From Pseudomonadota bacterium (GTDB lineage Bacteria > Pseudomonadota > Gammaproteobacteria > Burkholderiales > Burkholderiaceae_C): DNA of 52,119 bases. Where the stretch lies: assembly GCA_029779845.1 (NCBI GenBank), contig JAKOZT010000109.1, positions 1-52,119 of the forward strand, in the 5' to 3' direction. Position 1 is the first letter of the stretch; each line of letters starts with the position of its first letter. Below the pieces are notes generated by a model. That model searched no databases, had not been told where the DNA came from, and worked only from the letters and a program-made list of their open reading frames with translations. The translations under genes were made by a program, and so were the position numbers. This document shows, one piece after another, positions 31,380-43,674 of the stretch.

Positions 31380-32060
31380 GTGATTCTGGGCTATCTGAGC
31401 GCCCGCGGAATCGCCTCATCTCCGGAGCTGCAGGCTGCCACCGGCAAGAGCCAGGCCACGGTGTCGCGGCTGCTGGCCGGACTGTCCAGCCGCGTCATCA
31501 CGCTGCGGCGCGCCCGCGCCACGCGCTACGGCCTGCCGAGGTTGATTCGCGGGCTGGCGGGGCAGCAGCCGCTGCACTGGATCGGCGAGGACGGGCGCAG
31601 CACGCCGATCGGCGCGCTGACCTTCCTGGAAGGCGCGCATCGTCGAGTCGGCGCAGCGCAGCTACCTGGTCAGCGAACGCTTCGACCGCGTCGGCGCTGC
31701 CGGCCGGCGCCACGTGGTTTCCATCGGCGAGGCGCACGACGCCTTCGTCGCTGATTCCTACAGCCACTTGCATGCCACCGCCGAGGCGCTCGCGCGCCAG
31801 GGGCGGCTGCAGCCGCTCGAAGCGCAACAGGTCGGCGCGCTGCTCGGCTTCGGGCGCCTGATCGGCAACGCCGACATGCACCCGGGCAATCTCGGGCTGT
31901 TCGTCGAACTGGAGAACCTGGCCCGCGGGCGCTTCCGCCTGGCGCCGGTGTACGACATGCTGCCGATGCGCTGGCGGCCGAATCCGGCCTCCGGCGGCGC
32001 CGACGACTACGCGGCGTTCGCGCCGGACGAGCGTGCGCTGTCGGGGCCGGCGCGCGTGCC
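31380..32060 (+). pseudogene. Decayed HipA-family (YjjJ-type) toxin kinase gene
   Basis: Two pieces of one gene survive in different frames. Piece 1 (31380-about 31637) encodes an N-terminal winged helix (ASSPELQAATGKSQATVSRL) and the start of the HipA region (PLHWIGEDGRSTPIGALTFL). Piece 2, from about 31636 in another frame, encodes RIVESAQRSYLVSERFDRVG, then the C-terminal kinase segment with IGNADMHPGNLGLF and PVYDMLPMRW. The roughly 150-200 residues normally between them, including the ATP-binding P-loop side, are deleted at the junction, and the last C-terminal part is missing. YjjJ-type HipA proteins carry such a fused DNA-binding domain. The remnant cannot be a functional kinase. Confidence 0.82.
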
Positions 32061-32100
32061 CTATGCTGGCCGGCACGACATGAACCCCGAGGAGACGACG

Positions 32101-32925
32101 ATGAAAAAGTCCTTGCCCGCGCTGGCCGCACTGGCCTTGCTGCTCGCCGCCTGCGCCACCCCCACCCCCGCGCCGCCCACCGCGCCCGATGTCGTCGGCG
32201 AGATCCGCCCCGGCTCCGGCCTGCTCAAGGGCTACCTCGCGCGCGAAGCGCTGCCCGACAGCCTGGCGCTGCTGCCGGCCCCGCCGGCGGCGGGCTCGGC
32301 GGCCGCGGCCGCCGACGAGGCCGCGTTCCGCCAGACGCGCGCGCTGCAAGGCGGAGCGCGCTGGGCGCTGGCGGCGCAGGATGCCGAGCTGAAGTTCCCG
32401 CCGGCGGCCGCTGTCTATGCCTGCGCGCTGGGAACGGACATCGCCGCGGCAGACATGCCGCACCTGACGATGCTGCTGCGGCGCACGCTCACCGACGCCG
32501 GCCTGTCGACCTACCGCGCCAAGGACCGCTACAACCGCACCCGGCCGTTCGTGGCGCTGCAGTCGGCGAGCTGCACGCCGCAGGACGAGGCGCGTCTGGC
32601 CAAGGACGGCTCCTACCCCTCCGGCCACGCGGCGCTCGGCTGGGCCTGGGCGCTGCTGCTGGCCGAGCTGGCGCCCGAGCGCGCCGACGCCGTGCTGGCG
32701 CGCGGCTACGCCTTCGGCCAGAGCCGCGTGATCTGCGGCGCGCACTGGCAGAGCGACGTCGAGCAGGGCCGCGTGATGGGCGCCGCGACGGTCGCGCGGC
32801 TGCATGCCGATCCGGTCTTCACGGCGCAGATGCAGGCGGCGAAGCGGGAACTGGCCGCGCGCCGCGCGGCAGGCGCCGCGGTGTTGGTGAAGGACTGCGC
32901 CGCCGAGGCCGCCGCGCTGAAGTGA
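32101..32925 (+). CDS. Class A acid phosphatase (PAP2 superfamily), lipoprotein
   Basis: 274 aa. Lipobox LLAAC (cleavage before C17) marks an outer-membrane-anchored or periplasmic lipoprotein. The three phosphatase motifs are present: KxxxxxxRP (KDRYNRTRPF), PSGH (YPSGHAALGW) and SRxxxxxHxxxD (SRVICGAHWQSD). It should dephosphorylate organic phosphomonoesters, as PhoN-type enzymes do. The start at 32101 has GAGGAG upstream; an in-frame ATG at 32080 is possible. The frame is open into the HipA remnant upstream because that remnant lacks its stop. Confidence 0.93.
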   Translation: MKKSLPALAALALLLAACATPTPAPPTAPDVVGEIRPGSGLLKGYLAREALPDSLALLPAPPAAGSAAAAADEAAFRQTRALQGGARWALAAQDAELKFPPAAAVYACALGTDIAAADMPHLTMLLRRTLTDAGLSTYRAKDRYNRTRPFVALQSASCTPQDEARLAKDGSYPSGHAALGWAWALLLAELAPERADAVLARGYAFGQSRVICGAHWQSDVEQGRVMGAATVARLHADPVFTAQMQAAKRELAARRAAGAAVLVKDCAAEAAALK

Positions 32926-32935
32926 AGCCGCGCCC

Positions 32936-33256
32936 TCAGGGCTGCCCGACCACCACCTCGCTGACCTGCATCACCGGCGCGAGGTCGGTGTAGTTCGGGA
33001 TGTCGGCCAGGATCTCCTTCGCGTGCGGTGCGAAGGCGGCCTGGAAGCCCTCCACCGAGTCGGCGTAGAGGTGGCACATGCCGACGTAGGCCGGCGGCTG
33101 CCCGGGCGCGCCGCCGGTCAGGCCCTTGTCCACCGTGTAGAAGAGGCAGGCTGCGCCGAGGCGCGCCTTGACCATCGGCATGTGCTTGTCGCGGTAGTAG
33201 TCGTGGTCGAAGCGCGCGCCGGGCTGGTGCGGGTACATCACGCTCACCTTGATCAT
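32936..33256 (-). CDS. EthD-family small protein
   Basis: 106 aa ferredoxin-like alpha-beta barrel domain. IKVSVMYPHQPGARFDHDYY, then RDKHMPMV is the conserved EthD opening, with later PAYVGMCHLYADSVEGFQAAF. EthD was found with ether-degrading P450 genes, but most members occur alone and function is unknown. The start at 33256 has a GAGGAG upstream. It is divergent from the esterase gene with 43 nt between them. Confidence 0.92.
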   Translation of the reverse strand: MIKVSVMYPHQPGARFDHDYYRDKHMPMVKARLGAACLFYTVDKGLTGGAPGQPPAYVGMCHLYADSVEGFQAAFAPHAKEILADIPNYTDLAPVMQVSEVVVGQP

Positions 33257-33299
33257 GTTCGTCTCCTCGTGTCTTGTCGTGCGGGACGAGAATGCTGCC

Positions 33300-33986
33300 A
33301 TGAACGACACCACCCCCGAGCTGGAAACCCTGGAAGGCGCGACCGGCGAGAACCCGTCGGCCTGCGTGATCGTGCTGCACGGCCTGGGCGCCGACGGCAG
33401 CGACTTCGTGCCGGTGGCGCAGGCGCTGGACCTCTCGGCGGTGGGCGCGGTGCGCTTCGTCTTCCCGCACGCGCCGGTGCGGCCGGTGACGGTCAACGGC
33501 GGCTACCGCATGCGCGCCTGGTACGACATCCTCGGCAGCGATCTGCAACGCCAGGAAGACGAAGCCGGCCTGCGCGAGTCGGCGCGCGCCGTCGCCGCGC
33601 TCATTGACCGCGAACGCGCACGCGGCATTGCCGCGAACCGCATCGTGCTGGCCGGCTTCTCGCAGGGCTGCGCGATGACGCTGCTGGCCGGGCTGCGCTA
33701 CCCCGAGCGCCTGGCCGGCCTCGCCGGCATGTCGGGCTACCTGCCGCTGGCGGCGCGCACCGCGGCCGAGCGCAGCGAAGCGAACCGCGAGGTGCCGATC
33801 TTCCTCGCCCACGGCAGCGAGGACGAGATCGTCGCGCCCGCGCGCGGCATCGCCTCGCGCGACGCGCTGATCGCGCTCGGCCACGAGGTCGAATGGCACG
33901 AGTACCCGATGGGGCACTCGGTGTGCCCCGACGAGGTCGGCGCGCTCAACCAGTGGCTGCTGCGCGTGCTCGGCGCCTTGCCCTGA
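33300..33986 (+). CDS. Carboxylesterase / phospholipase-like alpha/beta hydrolase
   Basis: 228 aa, carboxylesterase-2 (EstB/YpfH) family. Opening VIVLHGLGADGSDFVPVAQAL and FVFPHAPVRPVTVNGGYRMRAWYDI are typical. The catalytic triad is visible as the serine in GFSQGCAM, the aspartate in HGSEDEIV and the histidine in PMGHSVC. It hydrolyses short-chain esters or acyl-thioesters; the natural substrate is unknown. The ATG at 33300 is preferred over 33249, which lies inside the divergent EthD coding region. Confidence 0.93.
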   Translation: MNDTTPELETLEGATGENPSACVIVLHGLGADGSDFVPVAQALDLSAVGAVRFVFPHAPVRPVTVNGGYRMRAWYDILGSDLQRQEDEAGLRESARAVAALIDRERARGIAANRIVLAGFSQGCAMTLLAGLRYPERLAGLAGMSGYLPLAARTAAERSEANREVPIFLAHGSEDEIVAPARGIASRDALIALGHEVEWHEYPMGHSVCPDEVGALNQWLLRVLGALP

Positions 33987-33992
33987 GCGCCG

Positions 33993-35339
<1,347 letters not shown>

Positions 35340-35377
35340 GAGGTCAGGCGGGCGGCTGGAGGTGGACAATGCCCCAA

Positions 35378-35383
35378 ATTATC
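35378..35383 (-). promoter_or_regulatory. Extended -10 promoter of gdhA
   Basis: On the minus strand TGGGATAAT gives a TGn-extended -10, with a start expected near 35371 and a leader of about 30 nt before the gdhA ATG at 35339. No good -35 is visible, as is common for extended -10 promoters. Confidence 0.5.
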
Positions 35384-35454
35384 CCAGCCACGGTCCTTGC
35401 TGGTGCCTGACGCCCGACAGGGGGCGCGCGCCAGGCACCGCCACGGTGCCGGCT

Positions 35455-36240
35455 TCAGAGCGTGAAGTCGTAGTCGATCACCAGCGGCGCGTGGTCGGAG
35501 AAGCGCTGTTCCAGGTAGATGTGCTCGTGCCGCGCCAGCGTGGCCAGCGCCGGCGTGGCGAGGTGGTAGTCGAGCCGCCAGCCGACGTTCTTCGCCCAGG
35601 CCTGGCCGCGGTTGCTCCACCACGTGTACTGCTCGGGGTGCGGGTTGAGGGTGCGGAACACGTCGACCAGGCCGATGGTGTCGAGCAGCGCGGTCATCCA
35701 GGCGCGCTCCTCGGGCAGGAAGCCGCTGTTCTTCCGGTTGCTGCGCCAGTTCTTCAGGTCGATCTCCTTGTGGGCGATGTTGACGTCGCCCACCAGGATG
35801 AACTCGCGCTGCGCCTTCAGCTCGACCAGGTGTGGCGCCATCAGCGCGAGGAAGCGGTACTTGGCCTGCTGGCGCTCCTCGCCGCTGCTGCCGCTGGGGA
35901 AGTAGCAGCTGATGATCGAGAGCTTGCGCGTGGGCGTGTCGAAGCGCGCCTCCACGTAGCGACCCTCGGCGTCGAATTCGGCGTTGCCGATGCCGGTGAT
36001 CACCGCGCTCGGTTCCTGGCGCGTGTACAGGCCGACGCCGGCGTAGCCCTTCTTGTCGGCGAAGTGGAAGTGCCCCTTCATGCCGGCCACCACCTCGAAG
36101 CGTCCGGCCACGTCGGCGGCCTGCGCCTTGACTTCCTGCACCCCCATACAATCGGCCGCCACGCCTTCGGCCCAGGCCTGGAAGCCCTTGGTCGCCGCCG
36201 AGCGGATGCCGTTCAGGTTGAGCGTGACGAGACGGAACAC
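35455..36240 (-). CDS. xthA: Exodeoxyribonuclease III
   Basis: 261 aa, endonuclease/exonuclease/phosphatase fold. Start is GTG at 36240 ([15 protein letters not shown]) with GGAGAA upstream. The catalytic residues are in [33 protein letters not shown] and [12 protein letters not shown]. It removes abasic-site and 3'-blocking lesions in base-excision repair. It is divergent from pyrE with 13 nt between the starts, a conserved neighbourhood in Burkholderiales. Confidence 0.95.
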   Translation of the reverse strand: MFRLVTLNLNGIRSAATKGFQAWAEGVAADCMGVQEVKAQAADVAGRFEVVAGMKGHFHFADKKGYAGVGLYTRQEPSAVITGIGNAEFDAEGRYVEARFDTPTRKLSIISCYFPSGSSGEERQQAKYRFLALMAPHLVELKAQREFILVGDVNIAHKEIDLKNWRSNRKNSGFLPEERAWMTALLDTIGLVDVFRTLNPHPEQYTWWSNRGQAWAKNVGWRLDYHLATPALATLARHEHIYLEQRFSDHAPLVIDYDFTL

Positions 36241-36253
36241 GAGAGATTCTCCG

Positions 36254-36931
36254 ATGACGACGAGCCCCGCCACCGATCCCCTGGCCCAGGACTTCGTGAG
36301 GTTTGCGGTCGACGCCGGCGTGCTGCGCTTCGGCGAGTTCAAGACCAAGGCGGGCCGGCTGTCGCCCTACTTCTTCAACGCCGGGCTGTTCGACGACGGC
36401 GCCAAGCTCGGCCGGCTGGCGGAATTCTATGCACGCCGCCTGCTCGCCTCGGGCCTGGCGTTCGACATGCTGTTCGGCCCGGCCTACAAGGGCATCACGC
36501 TGGCCGCCGCCGTGGCCATCGAGCTGGCGCGGCTGGGCCGCAACGTGCCCTTCGCCTACAACCGCAAGGAGGCCAAGGATCACGGCGAGGGCGGCACGCT
36601 GGTCGGCGCGAAGCTGGCCGGCCGCGTTCTCATCGTCGACGACGTGATCTCGGCGGGAACCTCGGTGCGTGAATCCATCTCGATGATCCAGGCGGCGGGC
36701 GCGACGCCGTGCGGCGTGGCGATCGCGCTCGACCGCCAGGAGAAGGCGACCGAAAACGGCGCCGACGCACCCTGGTCGGCCGTGCAGTATGTCCAGCAAC
36801 GGCTGGCCATGCCGGTGGCGGCCGTCGCCACGCTCGCCGACTTGCTGCAATACTTGGACGCGAGCGCCGACGCCGGGCTGCGCGCCCACCTCGGCGCCGT
36901 CGCCGCCTACCGCGAACGCTACGGAGTCTGA
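36254..36931 (+). CDS. pyrE: Orotate phosphoribosyltransferase
   Basis: 225 aa; converts orotate and PRPP to OMP in de novo pyrimidine synthesis. The PRPP-binding motif [13 protein letters not shown] is at about residues 123-135, preceded by [13 protein letters not shown] and [13 protein letters not shown]. The start at 36254 begins the conserved helix ([20 protein letters not shown]). The stop is 4 nt before the start of the next gene. Confidence 0.96.
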   Translation: MTTSPATDPLAQDFVRFAVDAGVLRFGEFKTKAGRLSPYFFNAGLFDDGAKLGRLAEFYARRLLASGLAFDMLFGPAYKGITLAAAVAIELARLGRNVPFAYNRKEAKDHGEGGTLVGAKLAGRVLIVDDVISAGTSVRESISMIQAAGATPCGVAIALDRQEKATENGADAPWSAVQYVQQRLAMPVAAVATLADLLQYLDASADAGLRAHLGAVAAYRERYGV

Positions 36932-36935
36932 CGAC

Positions 36936-37628
36936 GTGCCCATTGCCCTTCGCCCGCTGCTGCTGGCGTCCCTGACGGGCGCGGCGCTGTTCGCGCCGTT
37001 CACCGCGGGCGCGCAGGAAAAGCGCACGGGCCCGATCTACAGCTGCGAGATCAACGGCAAGCGCATCACCTCGGACCGGCCGATCGCCGAATGCAACGCG
37101 CGCGAGCAGCGCGTGCTGAACTCCGACGGCTCGGTGCGCGAGGTGCGCGCGCCGGTGCCGACCGCCGACGAGCGCGCCGCGCTCGAGGCGAAGCAGCAGG
37201 ACGAAGCGCTGGCGCGCGCCCAGCAGCGCGAGGCGATCCGGCGCGACCGCAACCTGCTGGCGCGTTTCCCGAACCAGAAGGCGCACGACAAGGCGCGCGA
37301 GGCCGCGCTCGACGTGGCGCGCAACAGCCTGAAGACCTCCGAGTCGCGCCTGCTCGCGCTCGAGAAGGAGCGCAAGCCGCTGATCGACGAGACCGAGTTC
37401 TACGTCGGCAAGTCGCTGCCGGTGAAGCTCAAGCAGGCGATCGACGCCAACGACGCCGCCAGCGAAGCGCAGCGCGACCTGGTGGCCAACCAGAAGGCCG
37501 AGATCGTGCGCATCAACCGCAACTACGACGATGAGCTGGAACGCCTGCGCCGCCTGTGGGGCGGCGCGCAGCCCGGCTCGCTCGGGCCGCTGGCGGTCAG
37601 CCCAGCCGCTTCTTCAGCAGCCCGTTGA
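36936..37628 (+). CDS. DUF4124-like secreted protein with coiled coil
   Basis: 230 aa from GTG at 36936. Signal peptide [25 protein letters not shown]. Next comes a short DUF4124-like beta module ([20 protein letters not shown], two cysteines about 22 residues apart), then a long charged coiled coil (about 70-205) and an Ala/Ser tail. Function is unknown; DUF4124 proteins are common Burkholderiales envelope proteins. It probably forms an operon with pyrE. Its last 32 nt overlap the 3' end of gatB on the other strand. Confidence 0.88.
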   Translation: MPIALRPLLLASLTGAALFAPFTAGAQEKRTGPIYSCEINGKRITSDRPIAECNAREQRVLNSDGSVREVRAPVPTADERAALEAKQQDEALARAQQREAIRRDRNLLARFPNQKAHDKAREAALDVARNSLKTSESRLLALEKERKPLIDETEFYVGKSLPVKLKQAIDANDAASEAQRDLVANQKAEIVRINRNYDDELERLRRLWGGAQPGSLGPLAVSPAASSAAR

Positions 37629-39048
37629 CCTGGGCCGGGTTGGCCTTGCCTTTCGTGGCCTTCATCGCCTGACCGACCAGCGCGTTGAAGGCCTTGTCCT
37701 TGCCGGCGCGGTATTCCTCCACCGACTTCGGGTTGGCGGCCAGCACCTCGTCGACGATGCGCTCCAGCTCGCCGCTGTCGGACATCTGCTTCAGGCCCCT
37801 GGCCTCGATCACGGCATCGACGTCCGAACCTTCGCCGCTCCACAGCGCGTCGAACACCTGGCGCGCGCCGTTGTTGGAGATCGTGCCGTCGGCGATGCGC
37901 GCGATCAGCGCGGCCAGCTGCGCCGCGCTCACCGGGCTGGCCTCGATCGCGAGGTCTTGCGCGTTCAGCCGCCGCGACACCTCGCCCATCAGCCAGTTGG
38001 CCACCAGCTTGGGCTGGCCGCAGGCCTTCGCCGCGGCCTCGAAGAACGCGCCCATCGCCTTGCCCTGCGTCATCATCGCCGCGTCGTAGGCGGGCAGGCC
38101 GTAGTCGCGCTGCAGGCGCTCGCCCATCGCGCGCGGCAGCTCGGGCATTTCTCCCTTCACGCGCGCGACCCACTCGGGCGCGATCACCAGCGGCGGCAGG
38201 TCGGGGTCGGGGAAGTAGCGGTAGTCGTGCGCGTCTTCCTTGGTGCGCATCGCGCGGGTCTCGCCCGTGTCGGGATCGAACAGCACGGTGGCCTGCTCCA
38301 CCTTGCCGCCGTCCTCGATCAGGTCGATCTGCCACTGCACCTCGAAGTCGATCGCCTGCTGCAGGAACTTGAAGCTGTTCAGGTTCTTGATCTCGCGCCG
38401 CGTGCCGAAGGGCGCGCCGGGCTTGCGCACCGACACGTTGGCGTCGCAGCGGAACGAGCCTTCCTGCATGTTGCCGTCGCAGATGTCGAGCCAGGTCACC
38501 AGCACGTGCAGCGCGCGCGCGTAGGCGGCGGCCTGCGCCGAACTGCGCATGTCGGGCTCGGTGACGATCTCCAGCAGCGGCGTGCCGGCGCGGTTCAGGT
38601 CGATGCCGCTCAGCCCGTGATAGTCCTCATGCAAGGACTTGCCGGCGTCTTCTTCCAGGTGCGCGCGCGTCAGGTGCACCACGTGGCGCGCCTCGCCGAT
38701 GAAGAACTCGACCTCGCCGCCCTGCACCACCGGAATCTCGTACTGGCTGATCTGGTAGCCCTTGGGCAGATCCGGGTAGAAGTAGTTCTTGCGCGCGAAG
38801 ATCGACAGCGGGGCGATGGTGGCGCCCACCGCCAGGCCGAAGCGGATCGCCCGCTCGACCGCGCCGCGATTCAGCACCGGCAGCGTGCCGGGCAGCGCCA
38901 GGTCCACCGGGCAGGCCTGCGTGTTCGGGGCGGCGCCGAAGCGCGTGCTCGCGCCGCTGAAGATCTTCGACTGCGTCGACAGCTGGGCGTGCGTCTCCAG
39001 GCCGATCACGACCTCGTAGCCGCGGATGAGGGAAGGGCTGCTGCTCAT
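37597..39048 (-). CDS. gatB: Aspartyl/glutamyl-tRNA amidotransferase subunit B
   Basis: 483 aa. GatB activates the glutamyl or aspartyl moiety on mischarged tRNA and receives ammonia from GatA. N-terminal cradle domain [20 protein letters not shown], the [19 protein letters not shown] motif and the C-terminal YqeY-like tail domain ending [11 protein letters not shown] are complete. It is last in the gatCAB operon, 5 nt after gatA. Its codon style (GTC/CTC before GAC/GAG) matches the left part of the window, unlike the 5' part of gatA. Confidence 0.97.
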   Translation of the reverse strand: MSSSPSLIRGYEVVIGLETHAQLSTQSKIFSGASTRFGAAPNTQACPVDLALPGTLPVLNRGAVERAIRFGLAVGATIAPLSIFARKNYFYPDLPKGYQISQYEIPVVQGGEVEFFIGEARHVVHLTRAHLEEDAGKSLHEDYHGLSGIDLNRAGTPLLEIVTEPDMRSSAQAAAYARALHVLVTWLDICDGNMQEGSFRCDANVSVRKPGAPFGTRREIKNLNSFKFLQQAIDFEVQWQIDLIEDGGKVEQATVLFDPDTGETRAMRTKEDAHDYRYFPDPDLPPLVIAPEWVARVKGEMPELPRAMGERLQRDYGLPAYDAAMMTQGKAMGAFFEAAAKACGQPKLVANWLMGEVSRRLNAQDLAIEASPVSAAQLAALIARIADGTISNNGARQVFDALWSGEGSDVDAVIEARGLKQMSDSGELERIVDEVLAANPKSVEEYRAGKDKAFNALVGQAMKATKGKANPAQVNGLLKKRLG

Positions 39049-39053
39049 GGTGT

Positions 39054-40543
<1,490 letters not shown>

Positions 40544-40547
<4 letters not shown>

Positions 40548-40843
40548 TCGATCACCTTGGGCACGAGGAACAGGCCGTCTTCCACCGCGGGCGCGCTGCG
40601 CTGATTGGCGGCGCGGTCCACCGTCTCGGTGACCATGTCGTCGCGCAGGCGCAGCGTCACGTCCTGCACCGCCGACAGCGGCGTGTACAGCGGCTCCACG
40701 CCGCGCGTGTCCACGGCGCCCATCTGCTCGACGATGCCGAAGAAGCCGTTCAATTGCGCCAGCATCTGCGCCTGCTCGGCGGCAGACAGTTCCAGCCGCG
40801 CCAGGTGCGCGATGCGGCTCACATCCTGGGGAGTCAATGCCAT
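40544..40843 (-). CDS. gatC: Aspartyl/glutamyl-tRNA amidotransferase subunit C
   Basis: 99 aa, the small stabilising subunit of GatCAB. Typical opening [20 protein letters not shown] and C-terminal [11 protein letters not shown]. The start at 40843 fits the family; longer in-frame ATG at 40945 lies in the divergent promoter region. It is the first gene of the gatC-gatA-gatB operon. Confidence 0.95.
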
Positions 40844-40995
40844 GGGGTGAAGGGACCGGAAAAAGAGGCCCTGGCGGGGGCCGGTGGGCGGGGTCTGCGC
40901 AAGCCTGCAAAAGCGCTTCGGCTGCTGGAAAAACCAGCGCTGCACGGGGGCCGGCAGGGTTGGATACGTTATTATCTCCGGTTACTTGCAGGCCT

Positions 40996-42132
<1,137 letters not shown>

Positions 42133-42175
42133 AGCCTGCAGACGCCCTCCTGACGTCTCTGTAGGCTCAGCCGCC

Positions 42176-43156
42176 ATGCCGCTAGGCACGCTGGATCGGA
42201 GCCCGCCGCCGTTCTTCCGCCAGGGCCCATCGGCCCTGACCAAGCTCGTCTTCTTCTCCGCGCTGGCCCTGTTCCTGATGGTGGCCGACGCGCGGCTGCA
42301 CGTGGCGGCGCCGCTGCGCCAGGCCCTGGCCATCGTGCTGCTGCCGCTGCAACGCGCGCTGGCCGTGCCGGTGGAGATGGTCGAAGGCGGCGGCGACTAC
42401 CTGCGCGGCCTGAACCAGGCGCAGCAGGACGAGCGCGCCGCGCGCCTGAAGCTGGCCGCGGTGGCCGAGCGCGCGGCCCGCACCGACCAACTGGCGCAGG
42501 AAAACACCCGCCTGCGCGCGCTGCTGGAACTGCGCCCGGCGGTCAACGTGCGCTCGCAACCGGCCGAGGTGCTGTACGAGGCCGCCGACCCGTACTCGCG
42601 CAAGGTCTTCATAGACCGCGGCCGCCAGCAGGGCGTGCAGCTGGGCTCGCCGGTCATCAACGAGTCCGGCGTGCTGGGCCAGGTGACGCAGGCTTATGCG
42701 CTCACTTCAGAAGTTACCCTCCTGAGCGACAAGGACGCCGCCATTCCCGTGCTCAACACCCGCACGCAGCAGCGCAGCGCCGCCTTCGGTGGCGCGGGCG
42801 GCATGGAGCTGCGCTTCACGTCGGCCAATGCCGACGTGCAGGTGGGCGACCTGCTGCACACCAGCGGGCTGGACGGCATCTACCCACCGGGCCTGCCGGT
42901 GGCGCGCGTGGCGGCGGTGGAGCGGCGCGTGGAATCGGGCTTTGCGCGCATCAGGCTCACGCCCACGGCCCAGGCCGACGGCGTGCGCCACGTGCTGGTG
43001 CTGGAGCCGCTGGCGGCGCAGCTGCCGCCGCGCCCTGCGCCGGTGCCGGACGCCACGCGGCCCGACGCCCGGCAGGACAAGGGCGGCAAGCCCGCGCCCA
43101 GGCGCGCCGCGGCGGCCGAGCCCGCGGCCTCGCCCGCATCAGGGGCCAAGCCATGA
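42176..43156 (+). CDS. mreC: Rod-shape determining protein MreC
   Basis: 326 aa. One transmembrane helix (about 20-40, LTKLVFFSALALFLMVADA), a periplasmic coiled coil (about 70-110) and two beta-barrel subdomains (about 115-270, with GSPVINESGVLGQV and GDLLHTSGLDGIYPPGLPVARV). The disordered Pro/Ala/Arg-rich tail of about 45 residues is longer than in E. coli. It activates PBP2 in the elongasome. The stop overlaps the mreD ATG. Confidence 0.96.
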   Translation: MPLGTLDRSPPPFFRQGPSALTKLVFFSALALFLMVADARLHVAAPLRQALAIVLLPLQRALAVPVEMVEGGGDYLRGLNQAQQDERAARLKLAAVAERAARTDQLAQENTRLRALLELRPAVNVRSQPAEVLYEAADPYSRKVFIDRGRQQGVQLGSPVINESGVLGQVTQAYALTSEVTLLSDKDAAIPVLNTRTQQRSAAFGGAGGMELRFTSANADVQVGDLLHTSGLDGIYPPGLPVARVAAVERRVESGFARIRLTPTAQADGVRHVLVLEPLAAQLPPRPAPVPDATRPDARQDKGGKPAPRRAAAAEPAASPASGAKP

Positions 43157-43674
43157 TCATGCCGCGCGGCTCGGACCAGTTGCTGCTGCCGGCCAACCCG
43201 CTGTTCATCGCCTTCACGCTGCTGGCGGCCTTTGCCGTCAACCTGCTGCCGCTGGGCCGCGCACCGGCCATGCCGGACTTCCTGGCCGTGGCGCTGATGT
43301 TCTGGAACGTGCACCAGCCGCGCCGCGTGGGCGTGGGCGTGGCCTTTGTGTTCGGCCTGCTGATGGACGTGCACCAGGGCGCGCTGCTGGGCCAGCACGC
43401 GCTGTCCTACACGCTGCTGAGCTTCGTGGCCATCACCATCCACCGCCGGCTGCTGTGGTTCAGCGTGGGCGAGCAGGCGTTGCAGATCGCGCCGGTGTTC
43501 TTCGCCATGCATGGCGTGTCGCTGGCGGTGCGGCTTCTTGCCGGCGACATGTTCCCAGGCTGGTGGCTGCTGCTGGCGCCGGTGCTGGAATCGCTGCTGT
43601 GGCCCGTGACCACGGTGCTGCTGCTGGCGCCGCAGCGCCGCGCGCCGGACCCGGACCAAAATAGGCCGCTGTGA
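43153..43674 (+). CDS. mreD: Rod-shape determining protein MreD
   Basis: 173 aa integral membrane protein with five to six helices, partner of MreC. The conserved PDFLAVALMFWNVHQPRRVGVG and FGLLMDVHQGALLGQHALSY segments are diagnostic of the proteobacterial family. It is translationally coupled on both sides: ATG overlaps the mreC stop and its stop overlaps the GTG of the PBP2 gene. Confidence 0.95.
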   Translation: MIMPRGSDQLLLPANPLFIAFTLLAAFAVNLLPLGRAPAMPDFLAVALMFWNVHQPRRVGVGVAFVFGLLMDVHQGALLGQHALSYTLLSFVAITIHRRLLWFSVGEQALQIAPVFFAMHGVSLAVRLLAGDMFPGWWLLLAPVLESLLWPVTTVLLLAPQRRAPDPDQNRPL

